Part shown: piece after piece, positions 1 through 8,973 of the stretch
How the letters are laid out: every line of letters starts with the position of its first letter
Position numbering within the stretch: the stretch's first letter is position 1
Assembly (NCBI GenBank): GCA_910578115.1
Contig: CAJTPO010000022.1
Coordinates: 1,361 to 65,360, forward strand
Length of the DNA stretch: 64,000 nucleotides
Direction: 5' to 3'
Source of the DNA: an uncultured Lachnospiraceae bacterium
Lineage (GTDB): Bacteria > Bacillota > Clostridia > Lachnospirales > Lachnospiraceae
Program-made: the position numbers and the translations under genes
Notes under the pieces: model-generated
What the model saw: the letters and a program-made list of their open reading frames with translations, nothing else
The model's database searches: none
Told to the model about the DNA's origin: nothing

Positions 1-534
1 ATGCGCCGTCCCGATCGCTACGGCAAGAGAGGATACTCCTGTGCGCTCCACGAATTCCGCCGCCTGTGCGGGATCTGTGTTTGTGTCTGCTTCTGCCTCC
101 AGATCGTCCTCTTTTCCTCCGACCTTTCCAAGCTCCGCTTCCACTGGTATGTCGTTCGGTTCTGCCACCGCGACAACCCGGCGTGTCACGTCAATATTAT
201 CTTCAAAGCTCAATCCGGAACCGTCTATCATGATGGACGTATAGCCCTCCTTGACCGCCCGTACCGCCAGATTAAAGCTGCTTCCATGATCCAGATGAAG
301 CGCCACCGGAACCGAAGCCCGCGCCGCCTCCGCCCGGACGATCCCCACATACGTCTCAAGCGTGCCGTACTTGATGGTAGACGGCGTTGTCTGGAGCATC
401 ACAGGCGCCCTCAACTCCTCCGCCGCCGCGATCACAGCCTTGACCATCTCCATATTCTCCACGTTAAATGCGCCTACTGCGTATCCACCCTTCTGCGCGT
501 CCAATAACATCTCCCTTGAAGTAACTAATGACAT
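1..534 (-). CDS. Class II fructose/tagatose-bisphosphate aldolase family, 3'-truncated by the window edge
   Basis: Reading the minus strand from ATG at 534 gives 178 codons that run off the window start. The protein opens MSLVTSREMLLDAQKGGYAV and carries the class II aldolase hallmarks: GAFNVEN near residue 21, HLDHGSS (zinc/active-site His and Asp), a second metal-ligand stretch PVEAELGKVGG, and AIGTAH at the cut. The family cleaves ketose bisphosphates to DHAP and an aldehyde using Zn2+. It is clearly paralogous to the aldolase at the right end of this window but differs at the ring-following positions, so it may be a GatY/KbaY/IolJ-like enzyme rather than glycolytic Fba. A strong SD (AAGGAGGAG) precedes the start. 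The substrate cannot be decided from the fragment. Confidence 0.85.
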   Translation of the reverse strand, partial: MSLVTSREMLLDAQKGGYAVGAFNVENMEMVKAVIAAAEELRAPVMLQTTPSTIKYGTLETYVGIVRAEAARASVPVALHLDHGSSFNLAVRAVKEGYTSIMIDGSGLSFEDNIDVTRRVVAVAEPNDIPVEAELGKVGGKEDDLEAEADTNTDPAQAAEFVERTGVSSLAVAIGTAH

Positions 535-570
535 ATTCTTCTCCTCCTTCTCTTCCTGTCCTTTATTCCC

Positions 571-691
571 GCGAGCAACGAGCCAAGCGGGCATGCTTGC
601 ATGCACATTTGGCGACTGCCGCGAGGGTCAAATACCCCGCTGCTCTGCAGCGCTGCAAATTTGATGCCCCGTTGCTTGCAGCGGGGTCTTT
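571..691. repeat. GC-rich structured repeat-like block in the aldolase leader
   Basis: Two related units are visible: ACCCCGCTGCTCTGCAGCG at about 633-651 and the near-perfect hairpin at 667-686, with arms CCCCGTTGC and GCAGCGGGG around a TT loop. Flanking words TCAAATA and TTTGATG repeat in opposite orientation. Upstream lies a second palindromic word, GCATGCTTGCATGC, at about 591-604. In the minus-strand aldolase transcript this would form stacked hairpins within 150 bases of the start codon. It could be a leader attenuator or a dispersed hairpin repeat; the sequence alone cannot separate these. Confidence 0.5.
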
Positions 692-804
692 GATTAATTG
701 GACAGTGGTATTAACTGAAAAAAGGTAGGAATCTTGTGGCGGAATTAGCTTAACGATAAATTTGTGAAAAACGAGAAAACGTTTACTTTTGATTGCGAAA
801 TGTA

Positions 805-833
805 TTGCTTTTGATACAGCTATGTGTTATACT
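805..833 (+). promoter_or_regulatory. SigA-type promoter of the Rpn gene, part of a duplicated block
   Basis: TTGCTT and TATACT are separated by exactly 17 bases. Just upstream are an AAACGTTT palindrome (777-784) and the word TTGCGAAATGT. The same arrangement recurs at 8974-9002 in front of the ATPase/STAS gene, with similarity continuing to about position 875. The transcript would have a long leader of about 230 bases before the Rpn start. Confidence 0.65.
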
Positions 834-1069
834 CCTCTTATCGAAACAAATCTTGATTCTTAAATACGCGCATTATAAGATGCTGAATAGTTGAATAGAC
901 GTATATTTATATAACGTTTTGGAAGGCATCGCATGTGTGATCTGGCAGTTCTGCCGAGGATTCACATTTGTTTGGCAGGACTGTCATAAGGAAAAATTGA
1001 TCCGTGTAAGATTCTTGTTTTTTGCTCCAAGGTGACAAGTCCTGTAAGAAAATTATATGGGAGGTCTGG

Positions 1070-1939
1070 ATGGGAGGAAAAGCAATCATAGAAACGTATG
1101 AGGAGAAAAAGGCACAGGTACATTCATTTAATCTGACAAGTGATCTGTTTGCCGGAAAGGTGTTCGAGGATCTGGAAGCCTGTCAGGAATTATGTCAGAT
1201 TCTGATGCAGGATTTCGGACTGCGGCTCAAGGATGTAAAGACGCAGTATGTGATAAGGAATCTGGAGAGTCATTCGGTACAGCTTGATATTCTGGCAGAG
1301 ACGGTCACGGGAGATATTATTTGTACTGAACTGCAGATGTACAGTGAACCTGCTCCGTTCAGAAGAATCCGCTATTACACGTCCTGCGTCGATGTCGGTA
1401 TTCTGGAGAAGGGGACGGAATATGATGAATTGCCTGTTGTGACTGTGCTGTATATTACGAAGACCGACTTCATCGGTGGCGGGAAGGGATTTTACCAGAC
1501 AGTCAGAAAGCTGCAGGGAAGTGGACGTACAGTTGGAGTGGGTGTAGACAATGGAATACACGAGAGATTTTTTAATTTAAGATATCCAACATCAGATGAA
1601 CGGATCAATGAACTTCTGCGCTATCTGAAAGATTCGGATCCGCATTACCAGACAGAGTATTTTCCGCGGATTGTGGAGCGGGTCCGTTTTTACAAACACC
1701 AGGAGAAAGGGGTGAATGAGATGTGTGAAATCACAGACAGGATTAGACAGGAAGGCAGGGTAGAGGGAAAAATAGAAGGGAAGATCGAAGTTGTTCTGGA
1801 ACTATTGGAGGAAGTGGGGAAGATTCCGGCAAGAATTGTGCAGCGTATCAGCCGGGAGACGGATCTGGCGGTTTTGAGCAGATGGATCAGATGTGCGGCT
1901 TCCGCCTCAAGTATAGCGGAGTTTGAGGCAAAGATGTGA
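1070..1939 (+). CDS. Rpn family recombination-promoting nuclease / putative transposase
   Basis: A 289-residue protein of the PD-(D/E)XK Rpn (PDDEXK_2) family. I chose ATG 1070 because GGGAGG lies at 1059-1064; the longer frame from 1022 has no SD. The family opening FNLTSDLFAGKVFEDLEACQ is at residues 20-39, and the nuclease core is Asp73 ... Glu87-x-Gln89 (LDIL then ICTELQM). From about residue 218 the protein becomes a charged helical tail with the typical EGRVEGKIEGKIE repeats. In E. coli, Rpn proteins are DNases implicated in phage defence and their variable C-terminal domain is also translated separately as an inhibitor. A strong internal SD and ATG sit exactly at that boundary here. 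It stands alone, with its own promoter at 805-833. Confidence 0.85.
   Translation: MGGKAIIETYEEKKAQVHSFNLTSDLFAGKVFEDLEACQELCQILMQDFGLRLKDVKTQYVIRNLESHSVQLDILAETVTGDIICTELQMYSEPAPFRRIRYYTSCVDVGILEKGTEYDELPVVTVLYITKTDFIGGGKGFYQTVRKLQGSGRTVGVGVDNGIHERFFNLRYPTSDERINELLRYLKDSDPHYQTEYFPRIVERVRFYKHQEKGVNEMCEITDRIRQEGRVEGKIEGKIEVVLELLEEVGKIPARIVQRISRETDLAVLSRWIRCAASASSIAEFEAKM
1701..1723 (+). promoter_or_regulatory. Internal SD and in-frame start for a separate Rpn C-terminal product
   Basis: AGGAG (1701-1705) followed by AAAGGGGTGA (1706-1715) precedes ATG 1721, which is in frame with the Rpn gene (residue 218). Initiation here would make a 72-residue protein (1721-1939) consisting only of the variable C-terminal domain. 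This matches the gene-within-gene layout known for E. coli RpnL/RpnS. The SD is seen directly; use of the start is inferred. Confidence 0.5.
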
Positions 1940-2029
1940 AAACCCCAGATATACAATATTGACAAATTGTATATCTCTCCAGGCTCTTTTATCATTGATA
2001 CGCTACATTTGCAGTGCTATAATTCCTTC

Positions 2030-2134
2030 TTATAGAAAACGACATTAGAAATTTCATTTTCGGCCGTGCAGGAGCTTTCGTATAGGGCTTCTGTAAGAGT
2101 CGGGAACAGAAATTAGTTATGTCGTTTACTATAA
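2030..2134. repeat. MITE-like element with 26-bp terminal inverted repeats
   Basis: The left end 2030-2055 (TTATAGAAAACGACATTAGA...) and the right end 2109-2134 (...GTCGTTTACTATAA) match as inverted repeats at 22 of 26 positions, giving a 105-bp non-coding element. The inner 50 bases of its left half (2030-2079) recur, inverted, at 21491-21540 with 42 of 50 identical. It ends 3 bases before the SD of the MMPL gene, so it forms that gene's 5' leader. Mismatches between copies fall on coding-changing positions in every frame checked, which argues for a DNA repeat rather than a gene. Confidence 0.7.
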
Positions 2135-2153
2135 GTGAAGGAGGCGCTTGCAT

Positions 2154-4658
2154 ATGGACAAAGAACTGAATACGAACAAGAACAATAATCAGGCGATGCT
2201 GAAAATATGCGGGTTTATAGTAGATAAGCGAAATCTCTTTTTCCTGCTCTTCGGACTCCTGATTATTTTTTCTGTCATATCGAGAAACTGGGTCGGGGTG
2301 GAGAATTCGATGGCCCATTATCTGCCGGGAACCACGGAGACCAGGCAGGGGCTGGATCTGATGGAGGAGGAGTTTATTACATATGGAACCTGCAGCGTGA
2401 TGGTGGCGAATGTTTCTTACGGGCAGGCGGAAGAGATCTGCGGACGGCTGGAGCAGCTGCCGGGGATCTTTTCGGTGGAGTTTGATGATACGGAGGAGCA
2501 TTATACGAATGGTTCCGCTTATTATGCGGTAACGTTTGATCACGACGAGAAGGAGGAAGCCTGTCTGGAGGCGCTTGACGCCGTGAAGGCGAGTCTGGAA
2601 GGCTGTGACTATTATCTGACCACCAGCCTGGGGGATACGCAGTCGGAGCTGATCGGGCAGGAGATGAATACGATCACGGTACTGGTGGCTGTTGTCGTCG
2701 TGTCGGTGCTGCTTTTGACGACGCAGGCCTATGCGGAGATTCCGGTGCTCTTGATCACGTTCCTGTCGGCCGCGGTCATCAATATGGGCACGAATTTCCT
2801 CTTTGGCACGATCTCTTTTGTATCGAATTCCGTGACCATCGTGCTGCAGCTTGCGCTGTCGGTGGACTATGCAGTTATCTTTCTGAACCGCTATAAGGAG
2901 GAACACGCGTCGCTTCCTGCCAGAGAGGCGGTGATCATCGCACTCAGCAAGGCGATTCCGGAGATCGCGGGCAGTTCCCTGACCACCATCGGCGGTCTGA
3001 TCGCCATGACTTTTATGCAGTATAAGATGGGTCCCGATATGGGTATTGTGCTGATCAAGGCGATCATTTTGAGCCTGTGTGCGGTGTTTTTACTGATGCC
3101 GGGGGTGATCATGCTTTTTTCCAATCTTATGGAAAAGACGAAACACCGGAATTTTATTCCGGACATTCCGATGGTCGGCAGGTTTGCCTACGCCTCCCGC
3201 TATGTTGTGGCGCCGCTTTTTCTGGTGGTTATCATTGCGGCGTATCTGGTTTCCAAGAACTGTCCCTATGTGTTCGGTTACAGCACAGTTACGCCGCCGC
3301 TGCAGAACAGGGTGCAGAAGGCGGAGGAAATGCAGGAAGACAATTTTGGCGCTTCCAACATGGTGGCGCTGATCGTGCCGGCAGGGGATTACGAGAAGGA
3401 AAAGGCGCTTTTGCAGGATCTGGATGCCTGTCCCGAGGTGGATTACACGATGGGGCTTGCCAACATCGAGGCGCTGGACGGATATCATCTGACGGATAAG
3501 CTGACGCCCCGGCAGTTTTCGGAGCTGATCGATCTGGACTATGAGGTGGCGGAGCTGGTCTATGCGGCTTACGCGGTGAATGATGAGGACTATGCGAAGG
3601 TGGTCAACGGGCTGGCGGATTATCAGGTACCTTTGATCGAGATGTTTCTGTTTGTCTATGAGGAGGTGGAGGAAGGCTATGTGACGCTGGAGGATGAACT
3701 GCAGGAGACGTTGGATGATGCCTACAGGCAGATGAACTTTGCGAAGAATCAGCTGCAGGGAGAGCATTACAGTCGTATGCTGGTGTATTTGACATTGCCG
3801 GAGGAGAGTGCGGAGACTTTTGCCTTCTTAGATAAAATGCATGAGATTGCCGGACATTATTACGACGGCGGGGTGCTTGTATGCGGGGAGTCGGTGAGCC
3901 AGTATGATCTGCAGAAGACTTTTTCACGGGATAACATCGTGGTGAATGTGGTGTCTATTCTTGTGGTACTGGTGGTGCTGCTGTTCACATTCAAGTCGGC
4001 GGGGATGCCGGTATTGTTGATCGCGGTCATTCAGGGAAGTATCTGGATCAACTTTTCCGTGCCGGCCATGGCGCACGAGAATCTTTTCTTCATGGGCTAT
4101 CTGATCGTCAGCTCGATCCAGATGGGTGCCAATATCGACTATGCGATCGTCATTGCCAGCCGTTATACGGAACTGCGCAGGACGATGGGACGGCGGCAGT
4201 CCATCATGGACACGATGAACCTGTCATTTCCGACCATTGTTACCTCGGGTACGATGCTGGCGGTGTCTGGCGTGCTGATCGGGAAGCTGACTTCGGATGT
4301 GGCGATCTTCGGAATCGGCAAATGCCTGGGACGTGGAACCTTGATCTCTATTTTTATCACAATGTTCGTGCTGCCGCAGATTCTTCTGGTGGGCGATACG
4401 ATCATCGAGAAGACGGCTTTTGTCATGAATATGCCGATCCGCACGAAGAATGCTGCGGGTCTTGTGAAGGTGGACGGCCTGGTGCGCGGACGCATCGAGG
4501 GTACCGTGACCGGTACGATGAATGCCATTGTGCGCGGCAATGTGAGCGCTTACGTAGAAGCCGGAGATGTGACGCAGTTGACGGAGGAGGAATACCGCAA
4601 CATGACGACGGTTTTGCGGTCGGAACTGGAGAGCAGGGAGGTGAAAGCAGATGCGTAA
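2154..4658 (+). CDS. MMPL/RND-superfamily membrane exporter
   Basis: An 834-residue polytopic membrane protein with the two-fold RND/MMPL plan. After one N-terminal membrane segment (about residues 15-40) comes an extracytoplasmic loop, then a membrane block at about 165-320; a second loop is followed by a second block at about 590-750. Each block carries the characteristic Asp-Tyr motif (LSVDYAVIFLNRY and GANIDYAIVIASRY) expected of the proton-relay helices. ATG 2154 is preferred over TTG 2148 because AAGGAGG (2138-2144) is 9 bases upstream of the ATG. Members export lipids, peptides or drugs using the proton motive force; the substrate is unknown. It overlaps the next gene by 8 bases, so the two are very likely translated together and act jointly at the cell surface. 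Confidence 0.85.
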   Translation: MDKELNTNKNNNQAMLKICGFIVDKRNLFFLLFGLLIIFSVISRNWVGVENSMAHYLPGTTETRQGLDLMEEEFITYGTCSVMVANVSYGQAEEICGRLEQLPGIFSVEFDDTEEHYTNGSAYYAVTFDHDEKEEACLEALDAVKASLEGCDYYLTTSLGDTQSELIGQEMNTITVLVAVVVVSVLLLTTQAYAEIPVLLITFLSAAVINMGTNFLFGTISFVSNSVTIVLQLALSVDYAVIFLNRYKEEHASLPAREAVIIALSKAIPEIAGSSLTTIGGLIAMTFMQYKMGPDMGIVLIKAIILSLCAVFLLMPGVIMLFSNLMEKTKHRNFIPDIPMVGRFAYASRYVVAPLFLVVIIAAYLVSKNCPYVFGYSTVTPPLQNRVQKAEEMQEDNFGASNMVALIVPAGDYEKEKALLQDLDACPEVDYTMGLANIEALDGYHLTDKLTPRQFSELIDLDYEVAELVYAAYAVNDEDYAKVVNGLADYQVPLIEMFLFVYEEVEEGYVTLEDELQETLDDAYRQMNFAKNQLQGEHYSRMLVYLTLPEESAETFAFLDKMHEIAGHYYDGGVLVCGESVSQYDLQKTFSRDNIVVNVVSILVVLVVLLFTFKSAGMPVLLIAVIQGSIWINFSVPAMAHENLFFMGYLIVSSIQMGANIDYAIVIASRYTELRRTMGRRQSIMDTMNLSFPTIVTSGTMLAVSGVLIGKLTSDVAIFGIGKCLGRGTLISIFITMFVLPQILLVGDTIIEKTAFVMNMPIRTKNAAGLVKVDGLVRGRIEGTVTGTMNAIVRGNVSAYVEAGDVTQLTEEEYRNMTTVLRSELESREVKADA

Positions 4659-7600
4659 GAAGACAGGTAAAAGACGGGTGGCTGCGCTTATGGCAGCAGG
4701 AATGCTTGCCGTGCTGCCGGCAATGAGTGCGGCGGCAGAGGAGTCGGTGAAGATTACTTCGATTGAGGACGCTGACAATATCATGGCGGCTTACGATGAC
4801 GAAGACACGGAGTGGGAAGAGATCTATCTGGATTCTGCGGAGGATATGGAGAAATTTTCCTGTAACTGCCGGCTGGATACGTGGTCTGTGAATAAAAAAG
4901 TCTATCTGACAAAGGATATCGACCTTTCGGACAGCACATTCGTTTCCATCCCTACTTTCGGTGGTTATTTCGACGGTCAGGGGCATACGGTGAGCGGTCT
5001 GGTGATCAGGGAGCCGCTTTCTTATACGGGCTTGTTCTGCTATACACAGCAGTCGGCGGTGATCGCCAATCTTAAGGTGCAGGGGAGTGTGAGACCGTCG
5101 GGCAAGGCCATGGTGACTGGCGGCATTGTGGGTGATAACAGCGGCATTATCATAAGCTGCAGCTTTGAAGGTGTAGTGGAGGGCAGCGATTATGTGGGAG
5201 GCATCACCGGATTTAACGGGCAAAGCGGTATTCTGATCGACTGTATGGCCGGCGGTACGGTCAGGGGAACGCATTATACGGGCGGCATTGCCGGTGAAAA
5301 CACGGGGAATATTGCTGGCTGTGTCAATGAAGCGGATGTGAATGTTTCCAATGAGGATAAGGGCAAATCGCTGGAAGATATCAATCTGGAGCAGTATGCT
5401 TCCGGGCTGCTGGAGCAGGAAAGTGGTGACGGGAAAGCGGAGAAAGCGTCGGTACTCAATAATACCATTGATTCCGGCGGAATTGCGGGCCTTTCTACCG
5501 GAGTCATACAGTACTGCAGCAACAGCGGCACGATCGGTTATGAGCATGTGGGCTATAATACGGGCGGCATCGCGGGGCGCCAGTCAGGCTATGTCTATGC
5601 CTGTGAAAATGCGGGAACTGTATACGGCCGGAAAGATGTAGGCGGTATCGCGGGCCAGACCGAGCCGTACATTGCGGTGGATCTTTCGGAGGATATCGCG
5701 TATCAGCTGTCCGAAAATATCGACAAGCTGCATGATCTGACGGGCAGGATGCTGGAGGATGCGGGAGCGGAGTCTGACACCGTTTCTGCCAGATTGACGG
5801 TGATACAGGATTTTGTGGACAAAGCGCTGGACGACACCGGAGTGCTGGCTGACAGGACGATAGAATGGACGGACGGCATGGTCAGTTCCGCCAATGACCT
5901 GATGGGCCGCGTGGACTATATCATGGATGAGACCGGCAAAAATGGCGGTTTTATTGACCAGACAAGAAATGCTGCGGGCAATGTGAGAGATGCGGCACAG
6001 GAGCTGGGGGATACGGTGGATGCGCTGGATATTTATCAGTATATGACCGAGGAGGAAAAAGCGCGCTACGAGGAAGCCAGAACGGGGATGGAGAACGCAT
6101 CGAAGCAGTATGCGGAGGACTATGCCAGAGCGCTGGAAGCGTATCGGAATTATTATATTGATAAGGTGCGCTCTGAAAATGGCAATTATGCAAGAAGTGC
6201 AGGATTTACGCTTTATGTCAATACGGATGCGGGAAGGCCTGAAAATACGAAGCATGACAGTATGGGCAGTTCGAACTACAAAAGTGTTGATCATGTCGAT
6301 GCTGTGGCCGCTGGGAGCATAGATCATGCCGATGCTGCAGAAGATGAAAGTGCTGACCGTACTAATGTGGGCAACGAAGATTCTGATCATGGTATTGGTA
6401 ATGGAGAAAGAGGAGACAACAGTGCCGGGGAAATGTCCGGAGTTGATACAGACAGCCGGGATAGTGATGGCACATACGGTATAACGTCCGGAGAAGAAGC
6501 CGATGATGACAGTGTCAGCGACAGCGCAGACAATCCTGCGGCACCTGACAGCGAGGATGACACAGACAGCTCTGCAGCACCCGGCAATGAGGATGATACA
6601 GACAGCTCTGCGACACCTGACAATGGGGACACCTCAGACAGCCCAGCAGCACCTGACAGCGGGGATGACACAGACAATTCTGTGTCACCTGACAAAGAGG
6701 ACATTTCAAACAACTCCGCGGCACCTGATAATGGCGATGTTTCAGACAATCCAGCGGCACCTGATAATGGCGATGTCTCAGACAGTCCTGCGGCAGCTGA
6801 CAATGAAGCTACCCCAGACAGCCCTGGCGGATCAGGCACAGGCAGTGTTGACGCGGCAGATGTCAGAAGCGTAAGCGAAAAGGACCTGCGGCCTCTTATG
6901 CAGAACATTGTGCAGGCGGACTGGACATGGGATGCCAATAAAAGTGATTATACAAACTACATAGGCGTTGATGGCTGGGTGCATTACAGTAAGAATGCAG
7001 ACGGAACAGAGACGACCACACCTTTTCCGCAGGAGGGTGGAGAACAGGGTGAACTGGACAGACAACTGCTTCAAGATGTGGCAAAAGAAATGGCGGAGCC
7101 TGTCAACGCGGCCAAAATCAAAGCCGATGCAGGAAGTTATGCCGAGGAAAAGTATATGGCGGCGCATCCGGCATCTTCCGGTTATCAGCAGGACATGAGG
7201 GAGTACCTGCAGACGATGTCTTCCATCGTGCTGACAGCCGGGGAGAAGATGTCGGAGGAGGCACGCGGCGGGTTGAAAACTGCGGTGGGGTCCGTGGAGG
7301 ACGCCATGGGTAATCTGGCATCTGCCGGCGGTGAAGTGAAGAGTCTTTTTGATACCGTCAATGGTATGCCGGATCTTCAGATGCCGCAGCTGGGAAGTGA
7401 ATATCGAAGCAGAGCAGGCAGCCTGAATACCAATCTGCAGGGCCTTTCCGAAAATATGGGCCAGCTGAATCAGGAAATGTCATCCGGCAGTGATGTGATG
7501 CTGGACGACCTGGCGGCGATCAATGACCAGTTCAGTATGATCATGCGGCTGTATACGGATGCCATTGACGGTGTGCTGGACATGGATTATGCGGCGGTCT

Positions 7601-8928
7601 ATGAAGATACTTCTCAGGAGGACGCCGAGAGCAGTACCGAGGCGACGATCGCAGACTGCACCAACAGAGGGACGGTGCAGGGAGATCTGAATGTGTCCGG
7701 CATTGCGGGGACGATGGCGATCGAATATGATTTTGATCTGGAAGGCGATGTGACAGGGATTGATAATGCCAGATTGAACTCCACATTTCTGACCAGATGT
7801 GTCCTCAGAAATAATGTCAATGAGGGTAATGTAACGGCGCTGAAAAGTTATGCGGGCGGGATTGCCGGCTTACAGGAGATGGGTACTGTCCTGCGCTGCG
7901 AGAATTACGGCAGGATCAGCAGCACGGACGGTAGTTATGTGGGAGGCATCGCCGGAAAGTCGCTCTCCCATATCGCAGACGGCTATGCCAAATGTACCGT
8001 GTCAGGGGAAACGTATGCGGCGGGGATTGCCGGTTTTGGTTCCAGTATGGAAAATTGTTGTGCCATGGTGCGGGTGCAGGATGCGACTTCTTTTTACGGA
8101 GCGATAGCAGGAGATGTGGATCACAGCGGGATTGTGGCCAATAACCGTTTTGTTTCGGAGGAGATTGCAGGAATTGACCGCATCAGCTACAGCGGTAAGG
8201 CGGAGCCGGTGAGCTATGAAGAACTGCTTGCTGTCCCGGGCCTGCCGGCCAGATTCCAGATGATGTCGGTAGTCTTTTATGCAGATGAGGAGGAGGTGAA
8301 ACGTCTCCAGTGTCCGTATAAAAGTGATGTGTCAGCAAAATTGTATCCGGACATTCCGGCCAGGGACGGGTTCTATGCGGACTGGGATATCAGAGAGATT
8401 CCCGGGATCTTATATGACGAAGATGTGACGGCCGAGTATGTACGTTATCTGACCACGCTGGCTTCTGCGCAGACTCGCGAGAACGGACAGTCGATCCTGC
8501 TGGTGGACGGTATGTTTAAGCAGGAGGCGGAGCTGGTGATCGCGGACGCAGGGAATGCGGCTGAGAAGACTACGCTTGAGGATGTGACGGAATGCTGGCA
8601 CATCAAAATCCCGGAGGATGGAAATGAGCAGCACCAGATCCGTTATCAGGCACCACAGGGTGAGACAGAGGGCGTTTCTGTCTACAGAAAGCAGAATGAT
8701 GGAACGTGGCTGCAGATGGACACGGAGCTTATGGGGATCTATCATCTTTTCACGGTGGAAAGGACAGAGGCGGAGATTGCGGTCTGCATTCAGGACCGGA
8801 GACTGCAGGCGTATCTGGTTTACGGAATCCCGGCGGTTCTTGCAGCAACAGCGATGATTGTATTTTTTGTCGGAAAAAGTAGAAAACGGAAGAAAGGTAA
8901 AGTATTAGTTTCTGATGTAGTAGAATGA
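4651..8928 (+). CDS. Large cell-surface protein with GLUG repeats and acidic linker
   Basis: A 1425-residue protein. It has a basic N-terminus and signal peptide (residues about 1-30, ending SAAAEES) and two blocks of GLUG-type repeats of the form (G)GIAG..., at about 150-335 and 1000-1155. Between them lie coiled-coil/helical stretches and an Asp/Ser/Ala/Pro-rich linker (about 530-735) made of degenerate repeats such as PAAPDSGDDTD. The C-terminus has one membrane segment (about 1385-1405) followed by a basic tail KSRKRKKGK; there is no LPxTG motif. The plan suggests a surface-displayed protein anchored by its C-terminus with the acidic linker as stalk. It overlaps the MMPL gene by 8 bases and starts just after a GGGAGGTG SD. 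GLUG repeats occur in secreted adhesins and proteases; no catalytic domain was recognised. Confidence 0.75.
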   Translation: MRKKTGKRRVAALMAAGMLAVLPAMSAAAEESVKITSIEDADNIMAAYDDEDTEWEEIYLDSAEDMEKFSCNCRLDTWSVNKKVYLTKDIDLSDSTFVSIPTFGGYFDGQGHTVSGLVIREPLSYTGLFCYTQQSAVIANLKVQGSVRPSGKAMVTGGIVGDNSGIIISCSFEGVVEGSDYVGGITGFNGQSGILIDCMAGGTVRGTHYTGGIAGENTGNIAGCVNEADVNVSNEDKGKSLEDINLEQYASGLLEQESGDGKAEKASVLNNTIDSGGIAGLSTGVIQYCSNSGTIGYEHVGYNTGGIAGRQSGYVYACENAGTVYGRKDVGGIAGQTEPYIAVDLSEDIAYQLSENIDKLHDLTGRMLEDAGAESDTVSARLTVIQDFVDKALDDTGVLADRTIEWTDGMVSSANDLMGRVDYIMDETGKNGGFIDQTRNAAGNVRDAAQELGDTVDALDIYQYMTEEEKARYEEARTGMENASKQYAEDYARALEAYRNYYIDKVRSENGNYARSAGFTLYVNTDAGRPENTKHDSMGSSNYKSVDHVDAVAAGSIDHADAAEDESADRTNVGNEDSDHGIGNGERGDNSAGEMSGVDTDSRDSDGTYGITSGEEADDDSVSDSADNPAAPDSEDDTDSSAAPGNEDDTDSSATPDNGDTSDSPAAPDSGDDTDNSVSPDKEDISNNSAAPDNGDVSDNPAAPDNGDVSDSPAAADNEATPDSPGGSGTGSVDAADVRSVSEKDLRPLMQNIVQADWTWDANKSDYTNYIGVDGWVHYSKNADGTETTTPFPQEGGEQGELDRQLLQDVAKEMAEPVNAAKIKADAGSYAEEKYMAAHPASSGYQQDMREYLQTMSSIVLTAGEKMSEEARGGLKTAVGSVEDAMGNLASAGGEVKSLFDTVNGMPDLQMPQLGSEYRSRAGSLNTNLQGLSENMGQLNQEMSSGSDVMLDDLAAINDQFSMIMRLYTDAIDGVLDMDYAAVYEDTSQEDAESSTEATIADCTNRGTVQGDLNVSGIAGTMAIEYDFDLEGDVTGIDNARLNSTFLTRCVLRNNVNEGNVTALKSYAGGIAGLQEMGTVLRCENYGRISSTDGSYVGGIAGKSLSHIADGYAKCTVSGETYAAGIAGFGSSMENCCAMVRVQDATSFYGAIAGDVDHSGIVANNRFVSEEIAGIDRISYSGKAEPVSYEELLAVPGLPARFQMMSVVFYADEEEVKRLQCPYKSDVSAKLYPDIPARDGFYADWDIREIPGILYDEDVTAEYVRYLTTLASAQTRENGQSILLVDGMFKQEAELVIADAGNAAEKTTLEDVTECWHIKIPEDGNEQHQIRYQAPQGETEGVSVYRKQNDGTWLQMDTELMGIYHLFTVERTEAEIAVCIQDRRLQAYLVYGIPAVLAATAMIVFFVGKSRKRKKGKVLVSDVVE

Positions 8929-8973
8929 TCTTAAGGAAGACGAAAAAACGTTTATATATATTTGCGAAATGTG

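Larger units (their letters stand above)
535..1069. other. Intergenic region between divergent aldolase and Rpn genes
   Basis: This 535-base gap holds the minus-strand leader of the aldolase, including the GC-rich repeat-like block at about 571-691, and the plus-strand promoter of the Rpn gene at 805-833. Short ORFs here overlap inverted repeats and have no convincing SD, so I call none of them genes. Confidence 0.6.

Noticed and set aside
2127..2132. TACTAT at the MITE end as -10 of an outward promoter for the MMPL gene
   Set aside because: Transcription would begin inside the SD, and no -35 lies at the right distance.
1992..2906. Long minus-strand frame over the start of the MMPL gene
   Set aside because: It runs antisense through a clear exporter gene, its composition is His/Arg/Gln-rich as in shadow frames, and its C-terminus is just the MITE-like repeat.
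6503..6938. Overlapping frames on both strands in the acidic-linker part of the GLUG gene
   Set aside because: They are by-products of the internal Asp/Ser/Pro repeats; the main frame is continuous and well supported.
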